The notes beneath the pieces are model-generated. The model was not told the origin of the DNA, searched no databases, and saw nothing but the letters and a program-made list of their open reading frames with translations. From the NCBI GenBank assembly GCA_964368965.1, contig CAYJDR010000019.1:1-41360 (forward strand): DNA of 41,360 bases. The letters run 5' to 3'. Origin of the DNA: CAYJDR01 sp964368965 (GTDB taxonomy: Bacteria; Chrysiogenota; Deferribacteres; Deferribacterales; Mucispirillaceae). The position numbers and the translations under genes were made by a program. Positions 22,510 to 32,196 of the stretch are shown here, in pieces (the stretch's first letter is position 1; the number at the start of each line of letters is the position of its first letter).

Positions 22510-24072
22510 CTACAATTGCACAGAATCAACCAGCACTTTTGTATATTCTTGTTGTGGGTTTGCAAATATATCATCTGCTTTGCCACGTTCAATAATATCG
22601 CCCTCTTTCATGATTATCATATCATGGCAAATTGAGTGCACCAAGTTAATATCGTGACTTATAAAAATATAAGTAATGTTGTTAGCAATTTGTATCTCTT
22701 TTAATAGTGATATAATTTGTAGTTGCACGTTTCTATCGAGTGATGATGTAGGCTCATCAAAGATGATAAGCTTAGGTTTTAAGATAATTGCACGTGCGAT
22801 TGCTATCCTTTGTCGTTGCCCACCTGAAAACTCATGTGGATATCTATTTGCAATATCGCGTGGCAAGCCAACATTTTCAAGTACATCGCCCACTAAGCGA
22901 GCAAGCTCATTTTTATCCTTCATGCCTTGACTTCGCAGTCCTTCCTCTACTATCATTTGTATTGTCATGCGAGGGTTTAAGCTTCCGAACGGATCTTGAA
23001 ACACTGCTTGTATATTTTTACGCTCTGCCCTGAGTTCTTTTGGCTTTAATGTCGAAAGCTCTCTGCCATCAAACATAATGTTGCCATCAAACGATATCAG
23101 GCGTAAAATCGCACGCATAAGTGATGTTTTGCCAGAACCAGACTCGCCAACAATACCTAAGCTATAACCTTTCGTTAAGCTTAGTGAAACATTATCAACA
23201 GCTTTTATGCCTGTCTTTTGGTTATAGATTACAGATACGTTTTTAACATCTAGCATAGTTGAGTTATCAGTTACCACATTGATTGGTTTTGAGTTATCAA
23301 CCGTGATTAGTTCTTTTGTATATTGCTCTTTAGGGTTGTTGAATACAGCCTCAACGCTTCCTTGCTCAACGACATAGCCATGCCTTACAACAACAATATT
23401 ATCAGCATATTTCTTAACGATTGCTAGGTCATGTGTAATCAACACAACGCTCATATTCAACTTAGCTTGAAGCTCTTTCAGTAAATCAAGTATTTGTATT
23501 TGTGTAGTAACATCAAGCGCAGTCGTAGGCTCATCTGCTATTAATAGTTTAGGGTTGCAGATAATGGCTAGCGCTATCATTATCCTTTGACGTTCGCCAC
23601 CTGAGAACATGTGAGGATAGTCCTTTATGCGCTTTTCTGCATTTTTGATGCCAACCAAGTTTAACAGCTCAAGTGCCCTTTCAGTTGCTTCTTTCTGCTT
23701 CACACCTTCGATATATACAAGACGCTCAGTAATTTGTTTTTCAATATTATGCAACGGATTCAGTGACACCATAGGCTCTTGGAAAATATAGCCTATTTCA
23801 CCACCACGTAGCATACGCAATCTCTTTTCGTCTGCATAGTCTATCTCGCTTCCATTAAACGTAACTGTGCCATGTTCTTTATTTGCGCCCAAATTTTTCA
23901 TCAAACCAGCGACAGCATAAGCAGAAACAGATTTACCTGAGCCAGACTCACCAACAATAGCAAGCACTTCGCCATTGCCAACGCTAAACGAGATATCTTT
24001 CACGGCTTCGACATAGCCAAATTCTGTATTAAATGATATTTTTAAATTGTTTACTTCTAATAATTTTTTCAT
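22510..24072 (-). CDS. yejF: YejF-type double ATPase of peptide/microcin C ABC importer
   Basis: 520 residues holding two complete ABC ATPase domains in one chain, the mark of YejF and related peptide importers. First domain: GESGSGKS (41-48), FSGGERQR, LLIADEPTTALD. Second domain: GESGSGKT (309-316), FSGGQRQR, LIIFDEPTSSLD. It powers inner-membrane import of oligopeptides; E. coli YejABEF takes up microcin C and peptides. Its start codon shares one base with the stop of yejE (TAATG), so translation is coupled. Last gene of the long operon, followed directly by the terminator. Confidence 0.93.
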   Translation of the reverse strand: MKKLLEVNNLKISFNTEFGYVEAVKDISFSVGNGEVLAIVGESGSGKSVSAYAVAGLMKNLGANKEHGTVTFNGSEIDYADEKRLRMLRGGEIGYIFQEPMVSLNPLHNIEKQITERLVYIEGVKQKEATERALELLNLVGIKNAEKRIKDYPHMFSGGERQRIMIALAIICNPKLLIADEPTTALDVTTQIQILDLLKELQAKLNMSVVLITHDLAIVKKYADNIVVVRHGYVVEQGSVEAVFNNPKEQYTKELITVDNSKPINVVTDNSTMLDVKNVSVIYNQKTGIKAVDNVSLSLTKGYSLGIVGESGSGKTSLMRAILRLISFDGNIMFDGRELSTLKPKELRAERKNIQAVFQDPFGSLNPRMTIQMIVEEGLRSQGMKDKNELARLVGDVLENVGLPRDIANRYPHEFSGGQRQRIAIARAIILKPKLIIFDEPTSSLDRNVQLQIISLLKEIQIANNITYIFISHDINLVHSICHDMIIMKEGDIIERGKADDIFANPQQEYTKVLVDSVQL

Positions 24073-25106
24073 TATTTGCTACCACTATATCTTGGGTCAA
24101 ACGCATCACGCATGCCTTCGCCAATAAATACTAATAAACTCAACATCAGCGACAATATAACAAATGCAGATATACCTAGCCACGGCGCATATAGATGCGA
24201 CTTACCTGATGCCAATAACTCACCTAGCGAAGGCGACCCTGGAGGCATACCAAACCCTAAGAAATCTAACGATGTAAGTGTGCCAATAGAGCCACTTAGT
24301 ATAAAAGGTAAGAATGTCATTGTAGCAACTAATGCGTTAGGTAATATGTGCTTAAATATGATAGTTCGATCACTTGCACCAAGTACACGTGCAGCAACCA
24401 CATACTCTAAATTTCTGCCACGTAAGAACTCAGCACGCACAACACCAACAAGCCCCATCCAGCCAAATATTGTCATGATAAGCAACAGCCACCAAAACCC
24501 AGGGCGAATAAAACTACTCATCAAGATAAGCATATACAACATAGGTATTCCGCCCCATATCTCCATGAATCGTTGCCCATATAGGTCAATTTTACCACCG
24601 TAATAACCTTGAACAGCACCAACAATTATACCAATAATTGAAGTCACAAGTGTCAGCATAAAGCCAAACAGCACAGATAACCTAAAGCCATATAGAAGCC
24701 TTGCGAACACATCACGCCCTTTTTCATCAAGCCCTAGTGGGTTTTCGAGCGTTGGTGGTGCAGGTAATAGTTCATCGTTGTTATAGTTGATTGTATCATA
24801 ACTATAGCGAACAAGTGGCCATACTGCCCAGCCGTCAGCCTCCTCTATTATATCTAGAAGGTATGGATCTGTATAATCTGCTTCGGTATCGAAAAAGCCA
24901 CCGAATTCTGTTTCGTTATACGTCTTAAATATTGGAAAATATAATTTATCATTAAACGACAAAACCAATGGTTTATCGTTTGCTATAAACTCCGCAAGCA
25001 AACTTACAATAAACATTAATGAGAATATTATTAACGATATTACTGCTCGTTTATTTTTCTTAAACCTTGAAATACGCCTAGCGGTTAGTGGAGATAGTGT
25101 AAACAT
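24072..25106 (-). CDS. yejE: YejE-type permease of peptide ABC importer
   Basis: 344 residues. N-terminal helix after RRISRFKKNKRA, a periplasmic segment of about 100 residues (FNDKLYFPIFKTYNETEFGG, as in YejE), then five helices with the permease coupling motif around EYVVAARVLGASDRTIIFKHILPNA (about 240-265; key residues EYVxAAxxLGAS). Family blocks GLDEKGRDVFARLLYGFRLS and DFLGFGMPPGSPSLGELL are clear. It pairs with YejB to form the inner-membrane channel. A GGGGG-rich ribosome binding site overlaps the yejB stop codon, three bases before its own start. Confidence 0.92.
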   Translation of the reverse strand: MFTLSPLTARRISRFKKNKRAVISLIIFSLMFIVSLLAEFIANDKPLVLSFNDKLYFPIFKTYNETEFGGFFDTEADYTDPYLLDIIEEADGWAVWPLVRYSYDTINYNNDELLPAPPTLENPLGLDEKGRDVFARLLYGFRLSVLFGFMLTLVTSIIGIIVGAVQGYYGGKIDLYGQRFMEIWGGIPMLYMLILMSSFIRPGFWWLLLIMTIFGWMGLVGVVRAEFLRGRNLEYVVAARVLGASDRTIIFKHILPNALVATMTFLPFILSGSIGTLTSLDFLGFGMPPGSPSLGELLASGKSHLYAPWLGISAFVILSLMLSLLVFIGEGMRDAFDPRYSGSK

Positions 25107-25109
25107 GTT

Positions 25110-26222
25110 CTACCCCCTATCCGTAGCTTTGAAAGATATGCGAGGATCTATCAAAGTGTATGTGATATCGCTAATGATGCCCATAATCAAGCCTAGCAAC
25201 GTGAAGATATAGAGTGTTGAAAACATTATCGGATAGTCCCTAGATATTGCAGCCTCAAAGCCTAACAACCCTAGCCCATCAAGCGAGAAAATGATTTCAA
25301 TCATCAATGATCCTGTAAAAAACATTGATATAAACGTAGCTGGGAAACCTGAGATAACAATAAGCATAGCATTTCTAAAAACATGGCCGTAAAGCACACG
25401 CTTTTCATCTGCACCTTTTGAGCGAGCTGTTATAACATATTGCTTGTTTAATTCATCTAAAAATGAGTTTTTAGTAAGCATCGTAAGTGATGCAAAACCA
25501 CCAATAACCATTGCTGTAATTGGTAAAATCATGTGCCATATATAGTCAAGTGCTTGCGCATAGAAGGGCAACTCACTAAAGTTGTCAGACACAAGCCCAC
25601 GCAATGGGAACCACGCAAAGAAGTTACCACCAGCAAAGAAAATTATCAAAATAACTGCAAATAAAAATACAGGTATTGCGCTACCTAATATAATAAAAAA
25701 AGATGTCCACACATCAAAATTGCTCGAATGCCGAACAGCCTTTTTTATACCTAGTGGTATACTGATTAAGTAGATGATTAGGGTTGTCCACACGCCAAGT
25801 GATATTGATACAGGGAGTTTCTCCTTAATTAGCTCCATAACAGACCTATCTCGAAAGAAGCTATCCCCAAACTCAAACATAGCGAAGTTTTTAAGCATTA
25901 AAATATAACGTTCAACTATCGGTTTATCAAAGCCATACATTTTTTCAAGCTCTTGTAGCAGCTCTTCTGATATGCCATGATATCTAGCCGATTCACTAGC
26001 ACCACCGCTACCGCCAGCACCGCCTTTTTCGCCGATGTCTGCTTCGCTACTATCTTGCCTCATTGCCATGTCGGCTGCTGATACAGCTTCACCCGATATG
26101 CGTGCGGCTATTGTATCAATCGGCCCACCTGGCACGGCCTGTATTAAAAAGAAGTTGAGCGTGATAATACCTAACAATGTAGGTATTATCAATAATAGTC
26201 GCTTAAAAATATACTGACGCAT
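25110..26222 (-). CDS. yejB: YejB-type permease of peptide ABC importer
   Basis: 370 residues, close to E. coli YejB in length. It starts MRQYIFKRLLLIIPTLLGI, the standard first helix of DppB/YejB permeases, and has the YejB-type long periplasmic insert (about 45-95), here with a Gly/Ser stretch GGAGGSGGAS. The EAA-type coupling loop is at KQYVITARSKGADEKRV, and the C-terminal block SRDYPIMFSTLYIFTLLGL is typical. It forms the channel with YejE. The ribosome binding site is weak (AAGG about 12 bases upstream), so translation may depend on coupling to the preceding gene 19 bases away. Confidence 0.92.
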   Translation of the reverse strand: MRQYIFKRLLLIIPTLLGIITLNFFLIQAVPGGPIDTIAARISGEAVSAADMAMRQDSSEADIGEKGGAGGSGGASESARYHGISEELLQELEKMYGFDKPIVERYILMLKNFAMFEFGDSFFRDRSVMELIKEKLPVSISLGVWTTLIIYLISIPLGIKKAVRHSSNFDVWTSFFIILGSAIPVFLFAVILIIFFAGGNFFAWFPLRGLVSDNFSELPFYAQALDYIWHMILPITAMVIGGFASLTMLTKNSFLDELNKQYVITARSKGADEKRVLYGHVFRNAMLIVISGFPATFISMFFTGSLMIEIIFSLDGLGLLGFEAAISRDYPIMFSTLYIFTLLGLIMGIISDITYTLIDPRISFKATDRG

Positions 26223-26241
26223 GGATATTTACAACCTTAAC

Positions 26242-28068
26242 TTATTTATTTAGTTCTTTTGCTATCTTTTCAGCTTTTTCAGGCACTACCCACCATGTAG
26301 ATAGAGATATGCCCCTTGTTGGCATAATCTCTGGCATGCCAAATTTATCCCAATATGCAATCCTATATCTATCAGCGTAGCCTGCTGGTATCATATACCA
26401 ACCGTTTAACAATAGTCTATCAAGCACTTTTGTATACTTCACAAGTTCAGCACGGTCTTTCGCTACGATTAATTTCTCGACAGCTTTATCAATTGCTGGG
26501 TCGCTTATCATTGCATAGTTTCTGCTACCTTTATCAGCAGCTGCTTCAGAGTGCCACATAGAGCGTTGCTCGTTACCTGGTGAATCTGATTGGCGGAACA
26601 TTGTGAATATCATCATATATTCCCTATCTCTAACACGCTTAACATATTGAGATGAGTCTACAAACCTGATAAACATTTCAACGCCGATACGCTCTAGCGC
26701 TTTCTGAAAGTTCAGCAACTCTGATTCGATAGTTTTTGAAGATGTTAAAATCTCGATTGATAGCTGTTTGCCACTTGCATCAACCATCTTGCCATCTTTA
26801 ATATTGTAGCCAGCTTTCTTTAATAGCTCTACTGATTTCATTAAATTTGCACGGTTGTTGCCAGTTCCATCAGTTTTTGGGAATACGATATCGCCTGCAA
26901 TCAACTCGCCACTAGCATCAGGTTTAACTGATTTAATCGCTTCAACAATTTCTGCACTAGGTGCTTTGTTTGTAGCAAATTCAGAGCTTGTGAAGTAGCT
27001 ATCGTATCTTTTTTCCATATCGAAGTAGATGTTTTTATTGATCCACTCGTAGTCGTATGCGTATATTAAAGCCTTTCTAACATCAATATTATTAAGTGGT
27101 GTTTTCGATGTATTGAACACAAAACCACCGATACCTTCGATGCCTTCATCAAGGATTTCTTTCCTAACGATTAACCCCATGTCGAAGTATTTGCCCGTAT
27201 AACCTTTTTGCCACCTAGCACCAGGGCTATCAGCGTGGAAGTCGAAATGGCCAGCTTTGAACGCTTCAAAAGCTACAGTAGTATCTCTGAAATATTCATA
27301 AGTGATTGTATCAAAGTTATTTTGTCCTTTGTTTACAGGTAAATCTTTACCCCAATAGTCAGCTACACGTTCAACAACTGCACGTTTGCCAGCTTCAAAT
27401 GATTTGATTTTGTATGGGCCGCTACCTAAAGGGATTTCTAGTGTAGATTTTGACAAATCACGTGTTTCCCAATAATGCTTTGGTATAATTGTCAGCTGTC
27501 CCATTAACACAGGCAACTCTTTACTAAGTTGCTTAGTGTCAAACGTAAACTTTACCCTGTGAGTATCTAGCATTTCAGCTTTTAGCACTAACTTATAGTA
27601 GTCCCTTGTGATAGGGTTCACTTCAGTAATTTTTTCAAAGCTGTAAACAACGTCTTCGGCTGTTATTGGTTTGCCGTCATGCCATTTTGCATCTTTATTT
27701 AGGTTGAATATTACCCATGAATAATCGCTAGGATATTCAACTGTATCTGCGATTAAGCTATAGTACGTTAACGGTTCATCGTATGATGGCGTCATAAGCG
27801 TATCGTAAATATCGCCAAGCCCACGGAACACAACACCCTTTGGTGCAAACGAGTTAAAGCTATCATATGTGCCATATAATGCACGCTTCATATCGCCACC
27901 TTTTGGTGCGTCTGGGTTTGCATATTTAAAGTGTTTGAAGTCTGCTGGGTATGTACTTTCGCCAACTAGTGAAATAGTGTGCGATTTCGTAACTGTAACC
28001 TCAGCACTTACCTCTACTGCGAACAGTAGAAGTAGTGCCGATAATATGATATTAATTTTTCTTTTCAT
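26242..28068 (-). CDS. yejA: YejA-type periplasmic peptide-binding protein (SBP family 5)
   Basis: 608 residues. Signal peptide MKRKINIILSALLLLFA to VSA, then a family 5 solute-binding fold: YPADFKHFKYANPDAPKGG near residue 40, DVVYSFEKI, LGSGPYKIKSF, and FKAGHFDF. This is the YejA subgroup, which binds oligopeptides or microcin C and delivers them to YejBEF. The ATG at 28068 follows AGAGG by six bases. It overlaps the 3' end of the M16 protease gene by 17 bases, so protease and binding protein are translationally coupled, which fits a capture role for the cleavage products. Confidence 0.92.
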   Translation of the reverse strand: MKRKINIILSALLLLFAVEVSAEVTVTKSHTISLVGESTYPADFKHFKYANPDAPKGGDMKRALYGTYDSFNSFAPKGVVFRGLGDIYDTLMTPSYDEPLTYYSLIADTVEYPSDYSWVIFNLNKDAKWHDGKPITAEDVVYSFEKITEVNPITRDYYKLVLKAEMLDTHRVKFTFDTKQLSKELPVLMGQLTIIPKHYWETRDLSKSTLEIPLGSGPYKIKSFEAGKRAVVERVADYWGKDLPVNKGQNNFDTITYEYFRDTTVAFEAFKAGHFDFHADSPGARWQKGYTGKYFDMGLIVRKEILDEGIEGIGGFVFNTSKTPLNNIDVRKALIYAYDYEWINKNIYFDMEKRYDSYFTSSEFATNKAPSAEIVEAIKSVKPDASGELIAGDIVFPKTDGTGNNRANLMKSVELLKKAGYNIKDGKMVDASGKQLSIEILTSSKTIESELLNFQKALERIGVEMFIRFVDSSQYVKRVRDREYMMIFTMFRQSDSPGNEQRSMWHSEAAADKGSRNYAMISDPAIDKAVEKLIVAKDRAELVKYTKVLDRLLLNGWYMIPAGYADRYRIAYWDKFGMPEIMPTRGISLSTWWVVPEKAEKIAKELNK

Positions 28069-30907
28069 TAGCAACCTCTGGGTTGAAAGATGAAGTAAAC
28101 ACAGACATATCACTCATGAACTCTTTCGCAAACGCGTTTAAGTCGTTAAGTTTTATGCCAGAGTAAATTGCAGTTATTTCATCAATTGATAAAACAGGGT
28201 CGTTTCTTACTAAGTCGCCCCAGATTGTGTTTATCCAGAAATCGTCTAGCTCTTCAGCAGACTGTAGTGCCGTGTTTTGTTGGTTTACAGCAGTGTTTAG
28301 CTCTTCTTGAGTTATATCGCCTTTTGCGATTGCATCAACAATTGTTTTTGCTTCCTTAATTAGCTCATATCTGCGCTCTGGGTCAGTTGTGAAGCTGATA
28401 GCAAGCCCACGTGCGAACTCAGGGTAGTTGCTGTAGTAAAGCCTTGCGCTAACGCCATAAACGCCACCAATCTCTTCACGAATTCTTTCACGTAAACGTT
28501 GTGATAAAACTCTACGTGTGATTGTTGCATAATATTCGCCGTTTTCAATAGCTTCGTTTTTACCTTCATACATCACTGATACAGATGATTTGTTAGTGAT
28601 TTGTCCGTTTTTCTCGAAAGAGCCTTCCTTTTTAGCAAACCTAACATCATGAAGCTTAACGCCTGCCATTTTCTTATTCGATTTTAAACTAGCTAAGTAA
28701 GTTGCACCTAGTTCAACAACTTGCTCAACGTCAACATCGCCTGACACGATGAATGTATAGTTGCTAACATCTAGGTAGTTATCTTGGTATAGCTTCAAGA
28801 CTTCTTCTTTAGTAATGCCGTCTAAGTCAGTTGTAAGTAGGTATGTACGGCGATAGTTATCGTTATAAATTTTAGTAGCTAGCTCTCTGTTAAACAATCT
28901 TTCTCTATCATTCTCGTACTTAGTTAGTGCATTTCTTCTAGTTTTGATAGCTGCTTTATACGCGTTTTCATCAACAGTTGCGCTAGTAAATAGCTTGTAT
29001 AAAAGTTGGAACGTAATTTCGATATCTTCCGTTGAGCCACCACCTGAATAGTCAAAAGTATAGTCTGACGCTGTTGCCATAACATTAGCGTCTTTACCAA
29101 CTAAAAATCTTTGTAGTTGACGAGGTGAAATATCAGTAAAGCCACTTGCGTTGATAGCGCTTGGTAACATGTTCATATTGATTGCGTCTTCATCGCTAAG
29201 GATTGAAGTGCCACCAACCTTTTTACCAACAAATTTAAACTGCTTTTCAGTGCCGTCATTTTCTTTGATAAATATGCGCACACCGTTATTGTAAGTGATT
29301 AGTTCGCCGTCAACATTGTCATATTTAACACGCGATACAACTTTGCCAGCTGTAGGTTTTTTCTCAATTAATGATGTGATTGATTTTACATCAGTTTCTG
29401 CAACTAGTTCAGCTTTTTCCACTTTTGCAAGCATTGCTTCAAAACCTGCTAAATCAAGCGTTATTTTGTCTAGGTCTTTAGTTGGCACGGATATTGTTAC
29501 AAGCATATTGTTTTGGTCTAACATTTGGTCGAACTTGTTAGAGTAGCTTGTGACATTTGTTTCGTCAAAAATTCTGTTAATCAAGATTTTGTCTTGAGCA
29601 AAACTTGTATAGTGGCCACCGTTGTTATCATAGCCAACGATACCGCTAGCATATGATGATGATGCATATTTAAAATTAGGGTCAGCAGAGCGATCTAATT
29701 GCGTTCTTTGTGCTTCAAGAAATTGTGCGAGTTCATCAGGGGTAAATCCAAATCGTTTTGCGCTTTCAACTTCTAGCAACATGCTTTCTAAATCATTATT
29801 TAATGTTTCTGGAGTAGTTGCTATGTTAAAGCCAGCTGAAGTTAGCATGTTTGGGTTGCCCATTCTTTTGCCTGCGCTAAAGCTGATTAAGTTACTGCGA
29901 GATTCAGAAATCTTTGTAGCAACACGGTTATTTAACATATTCATTGCACCAGCGCCTAATATATAATCTTTAAGCTCGCTATATGTGTCTAATGGGTCTT
30001 CTTTTGACATGATGGAAACAGATACAGATGTAGCTGTAGCGCCTTCGTCACTAATGATTGCAAAACGAACACCCTCAGTTAGAGGAACAACTTTGCTTGC
30101 TTTCTCAGGTGTTGCTTTCTTCTCTATCGGTGCGAAGTATTTTTTTACTAACGCTTCTATTTCTTCAACATTGATATCACCAACCACAATGATAGACATG
30201 TTTTCAGGTTGGTACCATTTTTCATAATAGCCTCTGAGTAGTTCTGGAGTAGCGCCTTCAAGAACATCTACTAAGCCAATTACATCACGATCAAGGTATT
30301 TGCTGCCAGCCATAGAATATTGCATAGATTGGTCACGCATACGCTTATCAGCAGTATCTCTACTGCGCATTTCTTCTAAGATAACGCCTTTCTCAGCGTC
30401 AACTTCTGCTTTATCAAATGTGATACCCGTTGCCCAATCTCTTAAGATGAAAAAAGCTGTATCTACAAGCGTTTTATTATCAACAGGAATACTTAACTGA
30501 TAGTTTGTATTGTTAAATGAAGTGTACGCGTTAGTGTGTTGCCCGAAAGTAAGGCCAGCTTCTTCCATGAACTCAATAACTTCGTTACCTTCAAAATTTT
30601 CTGTACCGTTATAAGCCATATGCTCTACGAAGTGAGCAAGGCCACGTTCTTCATCAGTTTCATCTAATGAGCCAGAGCGAACATTTAAACGTAACTCAAC
30701 CTTATCTTCAGGTGATTCGTTTTTCATAATGTAATACTGCATTCCATTATCAAGTGTTCCATGAACAACATTTTCATGAAATGGTAGTATTTCTTCTTCT
30801 ACTTTTGTCGATGCGACATTTTTCTTTGTGCACCCAGCGATACTAAATGCAAGCACTAACAGTAGTGCAATACTTTTAGCACCCCTTAACAGATTCATTG
30901 ATTTCAT
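28052..30907 (-). CDS. M16 zinc metalloprotease, lipoprotein, PqqL/FusC-like
   Basis: 951 residues. A lipobox FSIAGC with Cys26 marks it as a lipoprotein. The inverted zinc motif HFVEH (92-96) with Glu172 as third ligand (AEKGVILEE) forms the active site; an inactive second M16 half follows, as in the two-domain 930-residue PqqL and FusC proteins. HMAYNGTENFEGNEVIEF and NAYTSFNNTNYQLSIP fit that group. FusC and PqqL are encoded with TonB receptors and FusC cuts imported ferredoxin in the periplasm. Here it should trim an imported peptide or protein. AGGAG (30918-30914) overlaps the tonB stop and sets the start at 30907. Confidence 0.9.
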   Translation of the reverse strand: MKSMNLLRGAKSIALLLVLAFSIAGCTKKNVASTKVEEEILPFHENVVHGTLDNGMQYYIMKNESPEDKVELRLNVRSGSLDETDEERGLAHFVEHMAYNGTENFEGNEVIEFMEEAGLTFGQHTNAYTSFNNTNYQLSIPVDNKTLVDTAFFILRDWATGITFDKAEVDAEKGVILEEMRSRDTADKRMRDQSMQYSMAGSKYLDRDVIGLVDVLEGATPELLRGYYEKWYQPENMSIIVVGDINVEEIEALVKKYFAPIEKKATPEKASKVVPLTEGVRFAIISDEGATATSVSVSIMSKEDPLDTYSELKDYILGAGAMNMLNNRVATKISESRSNLISFSAGKRMGNPNMLTSAGFNIATTPETLNNDLESMLLEVESAKRFGFTPDELAQFLEAQRTQLDRSADPNFKYASSSYASGIVGYDNNGGHYTSFAQDKILINRIFDETNVTSYSNKFDQMLDQNNMLVTISVPTKDLDKITLDLAGFEAMLAKVEKAELVAETDVKSITSLIEKKPTAGKVVSRVKYDNVDGELITYNNGVRIFIKENDGTEKQFKFVGKKVGGTSILSDEDAINMNMLPSAINASGFTDISPRQLQRFLVGKDANVMATASDYTFDYSGGGSTEDIEITFQLLYKLFTSATVDENAYKAAIKTRRNALTKYENDRERLFNRELATKIYNDNYRRTYLLTTDLDGITKEEVLKLYQDNYLDVSNYTFIVSGDVDVEQVVELGATYLASLKSNKKMAGVKLHDVRFAKKEGSFEKNGQITNKSSVSVMYEGKNEAIENGEYYATITRRVLSQRLRERIREEIGGVYGVSARLYYSNYPEFARGLAISFTTDPERRYELIKEAKTIVDAIAKGDITQEELNTAVNQQNTALQSAEELDDFWINTIWGDLVRNDPVLSIDEITAIYSGIKLNDLNAFAKEFMSDMSVFTSSFNPEVANEKKN

Positions 30908-30916
30908 AAACATCTC

Positions 30917-31810
30917 CTATTTATCTATATCTTCTAGATTAAAATTTAAAGTAATTGCCATCTTTACAACAACCTTTTCGCCACCTTTTCTTGCAGGTTC
31001 AAAGCGCCAAGTTTGTACTGTTGCTAACGCAGATTTTTCAAACACGTTAGGCGGTGTAGCTTTTATGATAACAGGGTCTTTCACACGACCATTAGTATCA
31101 ACTAAAAAGCCTATTCTTACTGAGCCAGTAATCCTATTTTCTTTTGCATAACTAGGATATTCAGGCTTCTTATTTCTTAAAAATTTCGGTATTATATCAA
31201 CGTCAATTAACGAGAATATACCACTTGAACCGCCCTTTGAAAGTGCCGCACCAGCACCATCACCACCATCTGCACCACCGCCACCAACTACTGCTGATGG
31301 AGAATTTACACCTGCAACTTGTGCTGGTTTTTCTGTGGCGTTGTCATTAGCGCCTGTTTCTACAATATCCGTAATTTTTTCTGTTATAGTTTCGTTATCT
31401 TCAACTTCTGTAACAGTTTCATTATCGACAACTTTCTCAACTTCTGTAATAGTCATATTGTCTTCAACTTCAACAACTTCTTCTTTGATTGGCTCGATAA
31501 CTTCTGGTTCTTTCTCTACAACTTTTTCTTTTACTTCAACTGGTTTCGGTTCAACCTTTTTCTCTACAACTTTTTCGACAACTGGCTCAGGTTTTTGTTC
31601 TGCTTTTGGCGGCTCAGGCTGTGCGATTTCTTCTTGCGCTTTTTCTGGCGCGCTTCCAGCACCTGGGTCATGCTCCTCAACGATATGTGTTGATATTTGT
31701 AATGTTCCCTCTTGGTTGCCTACACCCACACCAACACTAGATGACCCAATGAAAAGTAATAAAAACAATGATATATGAATTATTAATGATTCTATTGAGC
31801 TACGAATCAT
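30917..31810 (-). CDS. tonB: TonB energy-transducing protein
   Basis: 297 residues. One N-terminal helix with the SxxxH pattern (Ser8, His12) that couples TonB to ExbBD, then a long Pro/Glu/Lys/Val-rich rod (about 60-135; VEKVVEKKVEPKPVE), a Gly-rich linker, and a C-terminal TonB domain from about 215 (PEYPSYAKENRITGSVRIGF to VQTWRFEPA, near the end). It spans the periplasm and pulls on the plug of TonB-dependent receptors. It begins one base after the exbD stop and ends just before the protease gene. Being inside the receptor operon it is probably dedicated to that receptor. Confidence 0.93.
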   Translation of the reverse strand: MIRSSIESLIIHISLFLLLFIGSSSVGVGVGNQEGTLQISTHIVEEHDPGAGSAPEKAQEEIAQPEPPKAEQKPEPVVEKVVEKKVEPKPVEVKEKVVEKEPEVIEPIKEEVVEVEDNMTITEVEKVVDNETVTEVEDNETITEKITDIVETGANDNATEKPAQVAGVNSPSAVVGGGGADGGDGAGAALSKGGSSGIFSLIDVDIIPKFLRNKKPEYPSYAKENRITGSVRIGFLVDTNGRVKDPVIIKATPPNVFEKSALATVQTWRFEPARKGGEKVVVKMAITLNFNLEDIDK

Positions 31811-31811
31811 G

Positions 31812-32189
31812 CTAATTCACTATTTCGGTTGATAGATTAATCTTCTCAAAGCCCATGCGTTGCAAGGTTGTCATGAGTTGTGCAAATGGTTGGATATCTG
31901 TTTCCTTATCAGCACGAACTGTTATTTGAGTATCAAGCGATATTGCTTGCAGCACGCCTTCAAGTTGCTCAAATGAATATGGGTTAGCTTCGTAATAAGC
32001 TGTACCTTCTTTTGATAAATCAATAACAACGCTTTCAATAGGTGCATTTGATGCACTCACTTCTGGTAAATCAATAGGTATTGCACCTGTTGATATAAAA
32101 GTTGCTGTTGCAAGCACAATAACTAGCAACACAAGCATAATATCAATAAATGGAACAACATTCATCGAGTCAAAACTTTTCTCTCTCAT
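31812..32189 (-). CDS. exbD: ExbD proton-channel subunit
   Basis: 125 residues. The helix NVVPFIDIMLVLLVIVLATATF carries the proton-accepting Asp16 and is followed by a periplasmic domain (TAYYEANPYSFEQLEGVL, VRADKETDIQPF), as in the short ExbD2 type. With ExbB it uses the proton gradient to drive TonB. The ATG at 32189 lies seven bases after the exbB stop, with AGGTG upstream; the frame is open nine codons further but that would overlap exbB and start at TTG. Confidence 0.93.
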   Translation of the reverse strand: MREKSFDSMNVVPFIDIMLVLLVIVLATATFISTGAIPIDLPEVSASNAPIESVVIDLSKEGTAYYEANPYSFEQLEGVLQAISLDTQITVRADKETDIQPFAQLMTTLQRMGFEKINLSTEIVN

Positions 32190-32196
32190 TTTGCAC

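Noticed and set aside
22510..28068. A plain Dpp/Opp dipeptide importer
   Set aside because: The fused double ATPase, the long periplasmic segments of both permeases and the YPADFKHF block of the binding protein identify the Yej subgroup.
31319..31778. Open frames on the plus strand opposite tonB
   Set aside because: They are the low-complexity complement of the Pro/Glu/Lys/Val rod of TonB and have no homology or ribosome binding site.
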